64,000 bases of DNA from Rhynchopus sp. YZ270_cl-10 (GCA_964035575.1 OZ037852.1:744001-808000); one strand, 5' to 3'; positions 39,925 through 51,499 are shown, numbered from the stretch's first letter. Translations and numbers: made by a program. Notes: generated from the sequence alone by a model not told the origin.

Positions 39925-41135
39925 TGTTAGTACTGCTGGTCGCAGAACATGTTTTGTTGTTGTTGTTGTTGCTTCATGGATATCACGTTAAACCTGTTAG
40001 GGTTGGAACAAAGGTCATTGCTCTGTTGCTTTTGTTTTGTTTTGTTTTGTTTTTTTTTCAAATGCAAAGAACAGTGGAACGGACAACGTACACATGCCTC
40101 AGGAGGCGTTGTGTTCGTGCCGGCTGAACCAGCCGTTCTGAGGCGGGCACAACACATCGTTCACACCTGCTTCTTCGGTTCAAGAAAAAACGTGTCCAGA
40201 TGGACACAACAAAAGAAAGCATCAAAAAATGGATGGGCCAAGGGAGAGACACAACACGTTACACAAAACCCAACACACCAGCCCGTCCACTTTGGCACGC
40301 AATGTACTGACACTGCATGAGACAGGCCAGACAAGGCCTTATCCAAGGTTCCCTTTGCCAGATATTTTCTCTTCTTGCATCTTCTTTTCTTCTTTCTTTC
40401 TTTTGTCTTGTCTTGTCTTTTGGTAGTAATAATACAATGTTTCTTAAAGGGAACGGGTGAACAAAACAGAAACAAACCGCTGGCTTCTTGTTGTGTTCGG
40501 GACGGGCTTCCGCATGTGCCCACACAGACGTAGGCTTTTGGGAGGAGGGGGAGGAGGAGGTCATTTGAGTAATCGACGAAATGTGCAGCACGGCGAAACT
40601 AAAACTGAGGGGGTGCATAGAGGGGGAGAAAATCACAGAACAGAAAGCGTTACCAGGACTCTGCAAAAATGGAAAAAGAAAAGAAAGTGCCAATTATGCA
40701 CACACATCTGTAAAGCAACACATGCATTTGTGTCTGTCTCGCCACACAGTGTGTATTGTTAAAAAGAGAAGAAAAGCTGAAGGTGCAAACGCCTCGGTGG
40801 ACGCAGGCACCAGAGGAGGTAAGAAGGGGGGAATGCAGTCCTGGGTGGGGTTGGCAATTGGTTCGTTATTCCTTACTTTTTTTTATTCCGCTATTTTTTT
40901 TTTTTTCTTCTGTTGCGTATTCTTGTGGCAGCGTCTTGCCTCCCGTACTGGTGGTGTTGTTGGCAAAGGGTAAGCTTCGCACTTCTACTTTTCGCTCTGG
41001 TCTATTTAGTCTAGTTGGCTCAGCCAAAGCGACACTTTCATATCTTTCAAGCTGCCGTGTGTTCACCAGCTTCGCGTCTGTGTGTGTTGTTTGAAGCATC
41101 GGTTCTTTGCTTTTTCCACAGTCGCGGATGGGAAT
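39925..41135 (+). repeat. Left duplicated spacer of the mannosidase tandem
   Basis: Nearly identical to 44908-46125. It contains a GTT repeat, a hairpin GCCTCAG/CTGAGGC (40096-40102/40138-40144), a T-rich stretch and a third-type stem-loop GGTGC/GCACC (40782-40811). Open frames here are on both strands and low quality, so it is read as untranslated spacer and 3' flank of mannosidase 1. Confidence 0.85.
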
Positions 41136-41499
41136 GTTCTCAAAAAAAAAAACTGAACATGGAAGGTCACGAAGGTACCCCATATGTCCTCTTGGGCGCG
41201 TTGCACATTGATATCTGTCACACTCCCTCTGCACAATGCAGAGGACGACACGCAGAAGCTCTGTGTGTACCAATGTTCCTCAGAGAGGCACGAAGCTGTA
41301 TCAATACCCACACCACCCAACAGCAAAATAGCAAAGCTAACCCGCCATTTTAATGGGGCCATACCTGTTTGCAGCATACAACGTACGGCGCGCACTCAAG
41401 AAAAGCAACACGTCCTGTCGTTTATAAGCCAGAAAGCAACAACGTAGCACCAGACAGCCAAGACACCACAAGCCACAAGACACAGGACACAGGACACCT

Positions 41500-44400
41500 C
41501 TACTTCTTAAAGGTGACCAAAAAGGTGCGCACCTCCATTGGCTTGATAGTAACAGTGAAGTCTTTGAGGTAGCTGCGTGTGAACCCATGAGAGTTGCGGA
41601 ACTGCTCTGCAACACCTTCGTTCGGAGTGTGCGTCTTCCATTGGAACTTGTTCGCGTCCATCTCCGCCAAAGGAATGGTGCCTGTCAGCGATGTCTCAGT
41701 CATTTCCGTGATCTTCAGACTGGCGTGGTCAAAGACCTTGCTGAAGTCAACTACCACTGGAACGCTGTGTGTCACACTCTCATTCGCCTGGTACAAATGT
41801 GCCAGACGGAGCATCACCCTCCCACCGTTTAGTGTCATGTAGTTTGCGTTTAGTGTCATCAGTTTGACTGTGTCTGGAAGGGCACGTGTCAAAAACGACT
41901 CCTGTGTCTTTCGTGAAGTCACGTTGCCTTCCACGAAGGCAAGGGTTGCAGGGAAGGACAGCTCTTCCGACTCCTGGCGGCGCTGGACGTTTGTGCGCTC
42001 AATGGTGTCGAAGAGGATCAAGTGCTTCCCACGCATAGTGAGACCCTCGCACACACAGCCACCGTCGCCTTCCTTCCCGTGCTCACCCATGTTCGACTCG
42101 CCTGCGTTGATGTCATTGCAGCCACACATCGTCTCGTTCAGTGGCTCCTGCACACCACGGCTGTCGTCAATCTGAAGACGGCGGTGCACCATCAGCTCCA
42201 CTGCACCGTCCTCAATGGACGCTCCACCCTGTGCCACGTCAGTCAGGACTGCAAGTTGGTTCTCACTGTCCTGCACCGCAATCATCCCAGTCACAGGGTA
42301 GTAGTTTGCTGCAATGGGCTCGTTTTCAACAAGCTTCGGGTACGACGGGCCACGAGCGTTGCGCTGTCTCTTCACCATCTCACGCCCGTTCGAGTCTGTG
42401 TAGAAAGTGCCAGCACTCTTCAGCCCTGTCGAGTAGCGGAACACCACCTCCTTCCCAGGGTAGATATCACCTGGCAGCCAGGGCGTGTCGATCGGGATCG
42501 GTCCCACAGTCCACTCCACCTCCAGGCTCTTCCGTCCTTTCCAAAGACGGTACACACACGTCACCCACGAGCTGAAGACTTGGTGCACCTCTTCGACCTG
42601 TTCGCCGTACACAACTTTGAGGGTGGGTGTTTGCTTTGTGCCTGGGTAGTAAAGCGTCGTGCTGTTTGGGCGGAAGATGTACGCACCACTCTTCTGCGAG
42701 TCACACGCAACGTCTGATGCCACGCCAGCGGTGCAGCCACCGTCAGAGCTGTTGTACCAACCTGTGGTCACAGTGAACGGCGTCTGATGTCCCGTGGCCA
42801 CGTTGTGAATCAGCTCTGTCATCCCTGTCGCGTTGTTGAACTCCAGACGATAAGCTTCGTTGGAAATCGTGACAGTGCTTTTTGTGATGGGGGCAGGGGT
42901 GGACTTCTTTGCAACCCTGTTAGAGGTGCCAGCGGGAAGTCCCTTCACATGGATCTTTGTGAAGCTCACGGGCGGGAGCTCAACTGTGAAGGAGAGAACG
43001 TGGGTAGCATCGTTCTGAAGCTTGTCCAGTGCTGTCTGCTTCTCCTGGTCCGTCATGCCGAAGCTGTTCAAGTAGAGAAGGGGAAGCTCCAATGTACGCT
43101 CGCCAAGCGCGACCACGTCACTTTCGAGCAGTCTGTTCTCGGGTCCGAAGACTTGGTATTCAGATGTAAGTCCCACAGTGACAGGCACACTGATGCTCTG
43201 TGTGCTGTTGCGCCCAAGAGGGTTCCATGCCATGATCGTGAACTCCTGTGAGTTGGTTGTGAGCTCGCACATAGAGATGTTCAGACAGTTCATCCCGTTC
43301 ATGGAGTTGCAGTTGCAGTGTGTGAATTTCGCAGTGGTTCCCAACAGCTTGCTGAAAGACAGTGCCACGCCATCCTCCGACTCCTCCTGTGACTCGCTGA
43401 TGCGCTGTTCGTAGTCGTTCGACACAGACTGACGCTCCGTGCCAGACATCCCGTCGTGGTGGGTGGCAATGCCAATGGCACCTTCCAACGAGTCCGTCCA
43501 CGACGTACCCACAGGTGGTGAAGGACGTTCAACCGTCACCTTCATTGCCGATGCGTTGACACGTCCAATCACCTCCATCTGACGTGCTGCGTTCAGGAAG
43601 TTGGACGCCCGGCGAACCTGGCGCTTCAGACCAGGGCGCGATGTGAAGTACCCAGACCAGTAGTGGTGGGCCGCATCGCCAAGCGGGAAGATGTCGTCCC
43701 TGCGAATCTCCCACGACTGCTGTGCCTTCTTCTTCTCAGTCACGTACAGAGTCGGTGTTGAGTAGAAAGCGTTCACAGACCCGTTAAGGTTCACGTAGTG
43801 GATGGTCTTGTCAAGGTTGTGCATCCAGGTGTCCGCGTTCTGGTAGTTGAAGTCACCTCCACATGCCCACAGTTGGTGCTCTGTTGCGGTGGAGTCTGCC
43901 TGTGTGTGCGCATGCTGCACAAACTGGTCCACAATCATGTCCACGTTGTAGTCGTGGCGGGTGGGGTCGTCGTTCACCTGCACAGTGGTACCCCCACCGT
44001 TGTACCCAATCCACGTGCTGTACCCACCATTTCCTCCTCCGAACAACTCGCCTGCGAAGATCTGTGCTGCAGACCCAAGACTCTCGCTTCCCTCCCAGAT
44101 CCACTCCAGCTTCTTCTCGGGCTTGCGTGCGGCAAAGTCCTGGTAGTCCATGCGTCCCCAGAACAGGTAGTCCATCCCAGACTCAGCCCCAATCAGCCAC
44201 GCGTTTGTGCTCGAGTGACCAAATGGGTCGATTGTCCACGAGCCCTTCGGAAGCCCTGCAGTGCCAAACTTGGAGGAGAGGAACTGATGGCCACGTGTGG
44301 TCTGGTCCACCATCTCCACGTAGTACGGCGAGGCCTCGTCGTGCATGCACCATCCTCCGTTCACGAACTCAAGCTGTCCACCCTCCACAAGCGACCTGAA

Positions 44401-44817
44401 CTGCACCTGCTTATGCTCTGGCTGTGTGTCCCACCAGCGGGCAAGGAACCCTGTCTCCACAAACATGAAGCGCCGGTTTGGGTCCTCCGTGAGACGCACC
44501 AGAAGTGTGTCGAGGATGTAGTAGACCTGCTGGTAGAAGTACTGGTCCACAGTGATCTGCCAGCCGGTGTCGTCGTGCGAGTGTGCCACCAGGTGCACGT
44601 TGATCATCCCAGCACGGGGCGCACCTCTCGTTGTGTACGTCCAGTCTGCGGGGGGTGAGTACGGTGGTGCGCCACGCTCGAGGACGGGTGTGTCAGTCCA
44701 GTACGGGAGAGACTTGTTGTACGGATAGCCACCTTCCTGCGAGACCCATGAGTCAGCGTTCTTGTGTCTCTTGTTCAGCGCCAGCGCCGTGCACATCAAC
44801 AGTGCGGGCACGGCCAT
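41500..44817 (-). CDS. Lysosomal-type alpha-mannosidase, GH38, copy 1 (1105 aa)
   Basis: Glycoside hydrolase family 38: removes alpha-linked mannose from N-glycans, probably in an acidic compartment. Zinc and catalytic residues are in place: HSHDDTGW (His81, Asp83), WTIDPFGHS (Asp197, nucleophile) and THHDGMSGTER (~450-461). VEGGQLEFVNGGWCMHDE and the long C-terminal beta domains are typical, and the length is near the family norm. The N-terminus (MAVPALLMCTALAL) is a short cleavable-type signal peptide, fitting secretion or lysosome entry. ATG at 44817 with a CCACCATCAG acceptor-like site 19 bases upstream. Single exon. It forms a tandem pair with the gene at 46458-49781, from which it differs only in islands. 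Confidence 0.95.
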   Translation of the reverse strand: MAVPALLMCTALALNKRHKNADSWVSQEGGYPYNKSLPYWTDTPVLERGAPPYSPPADWTYTTRGAPRAGMINVHLVAHSHDDTGWQITVDQYFYQQVYYILDTLLVRLTEDPNRRFMFVETGFLARWWDTQPEHKQVQFRSLVEGGQLEFVNGGWCMHDEASPYYVEMVDQTTRGHQFLSSKFGTAGLPKGSWTIDPFGHSSTNAWLIGAESGMDYLFWGRMDYQDFAARKPEKKLEWIWEGSESLGSAAQIFAGELFGGGNGGYSTWIGYNGGGTTVQVNDDPTRHDYNVDMIVDQFVQHAHTQADSTATEHQLWACGGDFNYQNADTWMHNLDKTIHYVNLNGSVNAFYSTPTLYVTEKKKAQQSWEIRRDDIFPLGDAAHHYWSGYFTSRPGLKRQVRRASNFLNAARQMEVIGRVNASAMKVTVERPSPPVGTSWTDSLEGAIGIATHHDGMSGTERQSVSNDYEQRISESQEESEDGVALSFSKLLGTTAKFTHCNCNSMNGMNCLNISMCELTTNSQEFTIMAWNPLGRNSTQSISVPVTVGLTSEYQVFGPENRLLESDVVALGERTLELPLLYLNSFGMTDQEKQTALDKLQNDATHVLSFTVELPPVSFTKIHVKGLPAGTSNRVAKKSTPAPITKSTVTISNEAYRLEFNNATGMTELIHNVATGHQTPFTVTTGWYNSSDGGCTAGVASDVACDSQKSGAYIFRPNSTTLYYPGTKQTPTLKVVYGEQVEEVHQVFSSWVTCVYRLWKGRKSLEVEWTVGPIPIDTPWLPGDIYPGKEVVFRYSTGLKSAGTFYTDSNGREMVKRQRNARGPSYPKLVENEPIAANYYPVTGMIAVQDSENQLAVLTDVAQGGASIEDGAVELMVHRRLQIDDSRGVQEPLNETMCGCNDINAGESNMGEHGKEGDGGCVCEGLTMRGKHLILFDTIERTNVQRRQESEELSFPATLAFVEGNVTSRKTQESFLTRALPDTVKLMTLNANYMTLNGGRVMLRLAHLYQANESVTHSVPVVVDFSKVFDHASLKITEMTETSLTGTIPLAEMDANKFQWKTHTPNEGVAEQFRNSHGFTRSYLKDFTVTIKPMEVRTFLVTFKK

Positions 44818-44907
44818 TTTGAATGAAGTTTCAACCCTGATGGTGGAGTGACGTGGTGGGGGAAAGGCGGTTCAGAAGGAAAATTGTGTAAAATAGCTCA
44901 CGTTGTT

Positions 44908-45011
44908 GCTAGTACTGCTGGTCGCAGACCATGTTTTGTTGTTGTTGTTGTTGCTTCATGGATATCACGTTAAACCTGTTAGGGTTGGAACAAAGGTCAT
45001 TGCTCTGTTGC

Positions 45012-45042
<31 letters not shown>

Positions 45043-46125
45043 TTTTTAAAATGCAAAGAACAGTGGAACGGACAACGTACACATGCCTCGGGAGGCGTTG
45101 TGTTCGTGCCGGCTGAACCAGCCGTTCTGAGGCGGGCACAACACATCGTTCACACCTGCTTCTTCGGTTCAAGAAAAAACGTGTCCAGATGGACACAACA
45201 AAAGAAAGCATCAAAAAATGGATGGGCCAAGGGAGAGACACAACACGTTACACAAAACCCAACACACCAGCCCGTCCACTTTGGCACGCAATGTACTGAC
45301 ACTGCATGAGACAGGCCAGACAAGGCCTTATCCAAGGTTCCCTTTGCCAGATATTTTCTCTTCTTGCATCTTCTTTTCTTCTTTCTTTCTTTTGTCTTGT
45401 CTTGTCTTTTGGTAGTAATAATACAATGTTTCTTAAAGGGAACGGGTGAACAAAACAGAAACAAACCGCTGGCTTCTTGTTGTGTTCGGGACGGGCTTCC
45501 GCATGTGCCCACACAGACGTAGGCTTTTGGGAGGAGGGGGAGGAGGAGGTCATTTGAGTAATCGACGAAATGTGCAGCACGGCGAAACTAAAACTGAGGG
45601 GGTGCATAGAGGGGGAGAAAATCACAGAACAGAAAGCGTTACCAGGACTCTGCAAAAATGGAAAAAGAAAAGAAAGTGCCAATTATGCACACACATCTGT
45701 AAAGCAACACATGCATTTGTGTCTGTCTCGCCACACAGTGTGTATTGTTAAAAAGAGAAGAAAAGCTGAAGGTGCAAACGCCTCGGTGGACGCAGGCACC
45801 AGAGGAGGTAAGAAGGGGGGAATGCAGTCCTGGGTGGGGTTGGCAATTGGTTCGTTATTCCTTACTTTTTTTTATTCCGCTATTTTTTTTTTTTTCTTCT
45901 GTTGCGTATTCTTGTGGCAGCGTCTTGCCTCCCGTACTGGTGGTGTTGTTGGCAAAGGGTAAGCTTCGCACTTCTACTTTTCGCTCTGGTCTATTTAGTC
46001 TAGTTGGCTCAGCCAAAGCGACACTTTCATATCTTTCAAGCTGCCGTGTGTTCACCAGCTTCGCGTCTGTGTGTGTTGTTTGAAGCATCGGTTCTTTGTT
46101 TTTTCCACAGTCGCGGATGGTAATG
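44908..46125 (+). repeat. Right duplicated spacer of the mannosidase tandem
   Basis: Second copy of 39925-41135, differing by few bases (for example a longer T-run and GCCTCGG for GCCTCAG in the hairpin). After 46125 the two copies diverge until near 46330, just before the gene 3' ends. Confidence 0.88.
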
Positions 46126-46457
46126 TTCTCAAGCAAAATTACAAACACCTAACACGGCTTTGCGTGTAATTTGTTTGTGTGCTCAAAGCCAGGTGTAAAA
46201 TGTACAAGAAGCGCAACTCTGTGAAGTAACATGGTTATGGCCCCGCGCCTCCAGGGAAAACAAGGCGTTCCGCTCATCCACTAATACTTTATTCAAAACA
46301 AAGAAAGAAATAAGTGTATTGAAGTCTAGCCCATACCTGCACATCTGTTTGCTGCACAATACAACGCACGGCGCGCACTCAATAAAAGCAATAACACCTT
46401 GTCATCAGAAAGCAACAACGCAGCACCAGACAGCCAAGACACCACAAGCCACAGGGT

Positions 46458-49400
46458 CTACTGAAGGGTTACTAAAAAGGTGCGCACCTCCATTGGCTTG
46501 ATAGTAACAGTGAAGTCTTTGAGGTAGCTGCGTGTGAACCCATGAGAGTTGCGGAACTGCTCTGCAACACCTTCGTTCGGAGTGTGCGTCTTCCATTGGA
46601 ACTTGTTCGCGTCCATCTCCGCCAAAGGAATGGTGCCTGTCAGCGATGTCTCAGTCATTTCCGTGATCTTCAGACTATCATGGTTGAAGATAGTGCTGAA
46701 GTCAACTACCACTGGCACGCTGTGTGTCACACTCTCATTCGCCTGGTACAAATGTGCCAGACGGAGCATCACCCTCCCACCGTTTAGTGTCATGTAGTTT
46801 GCGTTTAGTGTCATCAGTTTGACTGTGTCTGGAAGGGCACTGGTTAAAAACGACTGCTGCAGGGACGGCGCTGTAACGTTGCCGTCCGCGAAGGCAAGGG
46901 TTGCAGGGAAGGACAGCTCTTCCGACTCCTGGCGGCGCTGGACGTTTGTGCGCTCAATGGTGTCAAAGAGGATCAAGTGCTTCCCACGCATAGTGAGACC
47001 CTCGCACACACAGCCACCGTCGCCTTCCTTCCCGTGCTCACCCATGTTCGACTCGCCTGCATTGATGTCATTGCAGCCACACATCGTCTCGTTCAGTGGC
47101 TCCTGCACACCACGGCTGTCGTCAATCTGAAGACGGCGGTGCACCATCAGCTCCACTGCACCGTCCTCAATGGACGCTCCACCCTGTGCCACGTCAGTCA
47201 GGACTGCAAGTTGGTTCTCACTGTCCTGCACCGCAATCATCCCAGTCACAGGGTAGTAGTTTGCTGCAATGGGCTCGTTTTCAACAAGCTTCGGGTACGA
47301 CGGGCCACGAGCGTTGCGCTGTCTCTTCACCATCTCACGCCCGTTCGAGTCTGTGTAGAAAGTGCCAGCACTCTTCAGCCCTGTCGAGTAGCGGAACACC
47401 ACCTCCTTCCCAGGGTAGATATCACCTGGCAGCCAGGGCGTGTCGATCGGGATCGGTCCCACAGTCCACTCCACCTCCAGGCTCTTCCGTCCTTTCCAAA
47501 GACGGTACACACACGTCACCCACGAGCTGAAGACTTGGTGCACCTCTTCGACCTGTTCGCCGTACACAACTTTGAGGGTGGGTGTTTGCTTTGTGCCTGG
47601 GTAGTAAAGTTTCGTGCTGTTTGGGCGGAAGATGTACGCACCACTCTTTTGCGAGTCACACGCAACGTCGGATGCCACGCCAGCGGTGCAGCCACCGTCA
47701 GAGCTGTTGTACCAACCTGTGGTCACAGTGAACGGCGTCTGCTGTCCTGTAGCCAAGTTCAGAAGCTGTTGCGTCATCCCTGTTGTCGTGTCAAACTCCA
47801 GGCGGTACATCTCGTTCGTAATCTTGAGGTCAGTGGTTGTGTTAGCGAGGGCAGGCACTGACTTCTTGGCAACACCTTTCAATGGCGTCTTCCTGGCAAA
47901 CGAGCCTACGCCGTGGAACTTGGTGAAGCTAACGGGTGGGAGTGTCACTGTGAAGGAGAGCATGTGGGTGGCAGTGTTCCGCAGGTTGTTCAGCGCGTCC
48001 TGCTTCTGCTGCTCCGTCATATTAAAACTGTTCAAGTAGAGAAGGGGAAGCTCCAGTGTGCGGCTGTCCAGCTCCACCAAATCACTAGCCACCACTTGGT
48101 TCTGAGGGTCAAAGACTTGGAATTCCGTAACAAGGCCCAAGTCGACAGGCACACTGATGCTCTGTGTGCTCTCACGACCAAGCGGGTTCCATGCCATGAT
48201 CGTGAACTCGTCAGCGTTAGTTGTGAGCTCGCACATAGAGATGTTCAGACAGTTCATCCCGTTCATGGAGTTGCAGTTGCAGTGTGTGAACGGTGCGTCT
48301 GTACCCATCAGCTTGCTGAAAGACAGTGTCACGCCAAACTCCGCTTCTATTTGAGATTCGCTGATGCGCTGTTCGTAGTCGTTCGACACAGACTGACGCT
48401 CCGTGCCAGACATCCCGTCGTGGTGGGTGGCAATGCCAATGGCACCTTCCAACGAGTCCGTCCACGACGACCCCACAGGTGGCGAAGGACGTGTCACTGC
48501 AAATTTGACAGACGACGCATTCAGACGCCCGATCACCTCCATCTGACGTGCTGCGTTCAGGAAGTTGGACGCCCGGCGAACCTGGCGCTTCAGACCAGGG
48601 CGCGATGTGAAGTACCCAGACCAGTAGTGGTGGGCCGCATCGCCAAGCGGGAAGATGTCGTCCCTGCGAATCTCCCACGACTTCTGTGCCTTCTTCTTCT
48701 CAGTCACGTACAGAGTCGGTGTTGAGTAGAAAGCGTTCACAGACCCGTTAAGGTTCACGTAGTGGATGGTCTTGTCAAGGTTGTGCATCCAGGTGTCCGC
48801 GTTCTGGTAGTTGAAGTCACCTCCACATGCCCACAGTTGGTGCTCTGTTGCGGTGGAGTCTGCCTGTGTGTGCGCATGCTGCACAAACTGGTCCACAATC
48901 ATGTCCACGTTGTAATCGTGGCGGGTGGGGTCGTCGTTCACCTGCACAGTGGTGCCCCCACCGTTGTACCCAATCCACGTGCCGTACCCACCATTTCCTC
49001 CTCCGAACAACTCGCCTGCGAAGATCTGTGCTGCAGACCCGAGACTCTCGCTTCCCTCCCAGATCCACTCCAGCTTCTTCTCAGGCTTGCGTGCGGCAAA
49101 GTCCTGGTAGTCCATGCGTCCCCAGAACAGGTAGTCCATCCCAGACTCAGCCCCAATCAGCCACGCGTTTGTGCTCGAGTGACCAAATGGGTCGATTGTC
49201 CACGAGCCCTTCGGAAGCCCTGCAGTGCCAAACTTGGAGGAGAGGAACTGATGGCCACGTGTGGTCTGGTCCACCATCTCCACGTAGTACGGCGAGGCCT
49301 CGTCGTGCATGCACCATCCTCCGTTCACGAACTCAAGCTGTCCACCCTCCACAAGCGACCTGAACTGCACCTGCTTATGCTCTGGCTGTGTGTCCCACCA

Positions 49401-49781
49401 GCGGGCAAGGAACCCTGTCTCCACAAACATGAAGCGCCGGTTTGGGTCCTCCGTGAGACGCACCAGAAGTGTGTCGAGGATGTAGTAGACCTGCTGGTAG
49501 AAGTACTGGTCCACAGTGATCTGCCAGCCGGTGTCGTCGTGCGAGTGTGCCACCAGGTGCACGTTGATCATCCCGGCACGGGGCGCACCTCTCGTTGTGT
49601 ACGTCCAGTCTGCGGGGGGTGAGTACGGTGGTGCGCCACGCTGCTTTCTGGGAATGTCGGCCCAGTACGGCTGCGATGGGCTGTACGGATAGCCACCTTC
49701 CTGCGAGACCCATGAGTCAGCGTTCTTGTGTCTCTTGTTCAGCGCCAGCGCCGTGCACATCAACAGTGCGGGCACGGCCAT
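46458..49781 (-). CDS. Lysosomal-type alpha-mannosidase, GH38, copy 2 (1107 aa)
   Basis: Same enzyme class and intact motifs as copy 1 (HSHDDTGW, WTIDPFGHS, THHDGMSGTER), same signal peptide and same acceptor-like site upstream, so both copies look functional. Differences are clustered: residues ~34-48, ~419-438, ~483-512, ~540-690, ~962-985 and ~1038-1045. Long stretches between them are identical or nearly so. The diverged blocks lie outside the active-site motifs, mostly in the mid beta domains, and may alter substrate range or oligomer contacts. The mosaic suggests gene conversion between older paralogues. Confidence 0.95.
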   Translation of the reverse strand: MAVPALLMCTALALNKRHKNADSWVSQEGGYPYSPSQPYWADIPRKQRGAPPYSPPADWTYTTRGAPRAGMINVHLVAHSHDDTGWQITVDQYFYQQVYYILDTLLVRLTEDPNRRFMFVETGFLARWWDTQPEHKQVQFRSLVEGGQLEFVNGGWCMHDEASPYYVEMVDQTTRGHQFLSSKFGTAGLPKGSWTIDPFGHSSTNAWLIGAESGMDYLFWGRMDYQDFAARKPEKKLEWIWEGSESLGSAAQIFAGELFGGGNGGYGTWIGYNGGGTTVQVNDDPTRHDYNVDMIVDQFVQHAHTQADSTATEHQLWACGGDFNYQNADTWMHNLDKTIHYVNLNGSVNAFYSTPTLYVTEKKKAQKSWEIRRDDIFPLGDAAHHYWSGYFTSRPGLKRQVRRASNFLNAARQMEVIGRLNASSVKFAVTRPSPPVGSSWTDSLEGAIGIATHHDGMSGTERQSVSNDYEQRISESQIEAEFGVTLSFSKLMGTDAPFTHCNCNSMNGMNCLNISMCELTTNADEFTIMAWNPLGRESTQSISVPVDLGLVTEFQVFDPQNQVVASDLVELDSRTLELPLLYLNSFNMTEQQKQDALNNLRNTATHMLSFTVTLPPVSFTKFHGVGSFARKTPLKGVAKKSVPALANTTTDLKITNEMYRLEFDTTTGMTQQLLNLATGQQTPFTVTTGWYNSSDGGCTAGVASDVACDSQKSGAYIFRPNSTKLYYPGTKQTPTLKVVYGEQVEEVHQVFSSWVTCVYRLWKGRKSLEVEWTVGPIPIDTPWLPGDIYPGKEVVFRYSTGLKSAGTFYTDSNGREMVKRQRNARGPSYPKLVENEPIAANYYPVTGMIAVQDSENQLAVLTDVAQGGASIEDGAVELMVHRRLQIDDSRGVQEPLNETMCGCNDINAGESNMGEHGKEGDGGCVCEGLTMRGKHLILFDTIERTNVQRRQESEELSFPATLAFADGNVTAPSLQQSFLTSALPDTVKLMTLNANYMTLNGGRVMLRLAHLYQANESVTHSVPVVVDFSTIFNHDSLKITEMTETSLTGTIPLAEMDANKFQWKTHTPNEGVAEQFRNSHGFTRSYLKDFTVTIKPMEVRTFLVTLQ

Positions 49782-49849
49782 TTTGAATGAAGTTTCAACC
49801 CTGATGGTGGAGTGACGTGGTGGGGGAAAGGCGGTTCAGAAGGAAAAAA

Positions 49850-51080
49850 GCAAACCTCAACTCCCACGAAGACTGTCTGGTGACAGAAAACATCACAACA
49901 ATATCAACACATCAACACATGATGATCTGGTGGCACACAGCATGTGGAACAGCAAAACACCAGCAACAGATGGAGAGGTAAAAGTAGATAGAGGAACTGT
50001 TGGAAAATAGAACAACCTTTTTCAATTTGTATCGAAACTGTGCACCACTGCATGTTTTTGTCTTGTTTTGTTTTGTTTTCGTTTGTTTTCGTTGTCGTTG
50101 TCGTTGTTGGCATCGGCCATCTTCTCAGTAACGATATCTTTTTTTTTTTTTTTGGGGGGGGGGGGCACGTCCAATGCAAATCACTTTTGGTAGAAAAGTT
50201 CGAGAATGTGGGTTATTTGTTGTGTCGACAATCGCCGAAGGACCCGCTGGGGACCACCTGGGGAACCTAGCAATGTTGGCAAAGCCTTTTGTACTACGGA
50301 AGGTATAGACATCAGTCGCCCTGAACCCTTGAGAGCAGTTTTTTTTTATAAAAACCCCTTTTTACCAGGCTAAGTTTCTCGCGAGTGTGGAACAACTCCC
50401 GGTACTGCTTTCCTGTCGCAAAGGGGATTTGTTTGTAGGTTACAGTTTTGAGGCCACCCTTGTGGTAATAGATGAAGTGTGGTGGAGGGGAAACGACTTG
50501 CCTTGCGGCATCAGATGTCTCCTTACGTAGGGTGTCTTCCCTTGGGGGGGTAACCGCGAAGTGCAATGCGGATTCGAGAAGTCATTAACAGGCAGCACAT
50601 CTCACCCCCCTGGATGTGGCAGCTCTGCAATAAGCTGGCCTGACTCCGTAAAATATGGGAGGAAAAGAGGGGTTTTTTTTGCAATAAAATCCTCTAGTCA
50701 GATGATGAGTGGAATGTGAGTAATACGCAGTAGACCACATGACCAACATGGTGATGAGGCGGAACTTATCAAACAAATATGACGGAAAGAACGTTTGGTG
50801 CAAAATAAATCGGGTAACAAAGTACACAAGAGGATGGTGCAAAGAGACGACGTTGCCACTTCTTGCCTACCACCTGCAACGAGCTTTTTTTTTTTTTTTT
50901 TTTTTGTGTGTATTTTTTTTCGACAATCACCTAATTAACCGCCTTGATGGGTAATAAGGGTTTGTCTCAATATTGGTTGAAGCTTTTTTTTTGTACGGAA
51001 GGTATAGATATTTTATTTTTTTGCATAATTATCAACTTCTTGAAAATAGGAAATAGAACAAAACTTTATACAGTGTATTG
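49850..51080. other. Spacer with weak dispersed repeats
   Basis: Two related stretches at 50216-50310 and 50905-51015 both end in TACGGAAGGTATAGA-type sequence. T- and G-runs at 50140-50165. No gene seen. Confidence 0.45.
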
Positions 51081-51083
51081 AAA

Positions 51084-51499
51084 CTCGGTCAGACTCGGCC
51101 CTGGTTGCAGTCCTGGGATGGGATGGTTCACAACGATCCACAACATAATTTTTTTTTCCCAGAGACACAACCCCTGCCTCTATTGGCATGGCCTGTGGTA
51201 TTTTTTTTCTGTCACCTCCGGCTTCATCCCTTGAACAGAAGCGAGACCAAAGGATCGTTAGGCCATGCTTTCACACCGACCTGTGGAGAGGTGATTATTC
51301 TTTGTCTGCAGCAAGTAGAGGTGGCAGTCGAGAAGGGATATTTTTTTTTTTCCTACCTAAGAATTGTACAGTGTTGAAATCCACACAAATAAGTTATTTT
51401 TGGACCGGCTGCGTAATCCCTGAGTGGTGCAGGGGTTTTTCGAACCCCGGCTTCATTCTAAATATAAAAAAAAAAATTGGCTGACCGAGTTTGACCGAG
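51084..51499. mobile_element. ~416-bp MITE-like element
   Basis: CTCGGTCAGACTCGG at 51084-51098 is mirrored by CCGAGTTTGACCGAG at 51485-51499 with one mismatch. The interior has no coding sequence. A T-arm-like AGGGGTTTTTCGAACCCC lies at 51430-51447. Confidence 0.5.

Noticed and set aside
40161-40973. Open frames in the duplicated mannosidase spacer
   Set aside because: They overlap on both strands, lack protein-like composition, and are identical between copies only because the spacer itself is duplicated.
46977-47861. Long plus-strand frames opposite the mannosidases
   Set aside because: Shadow frames of GC-rich coding DNA; same pattern appears opposite both copies and no family is seen.
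51425-51450. tRNA T-arm-like AGGGGTTTTTCGAACCCC
   Set aside because: No acceptor, D-arm or anticodon arm can be placed around it; it lies inside a MITE-like element.
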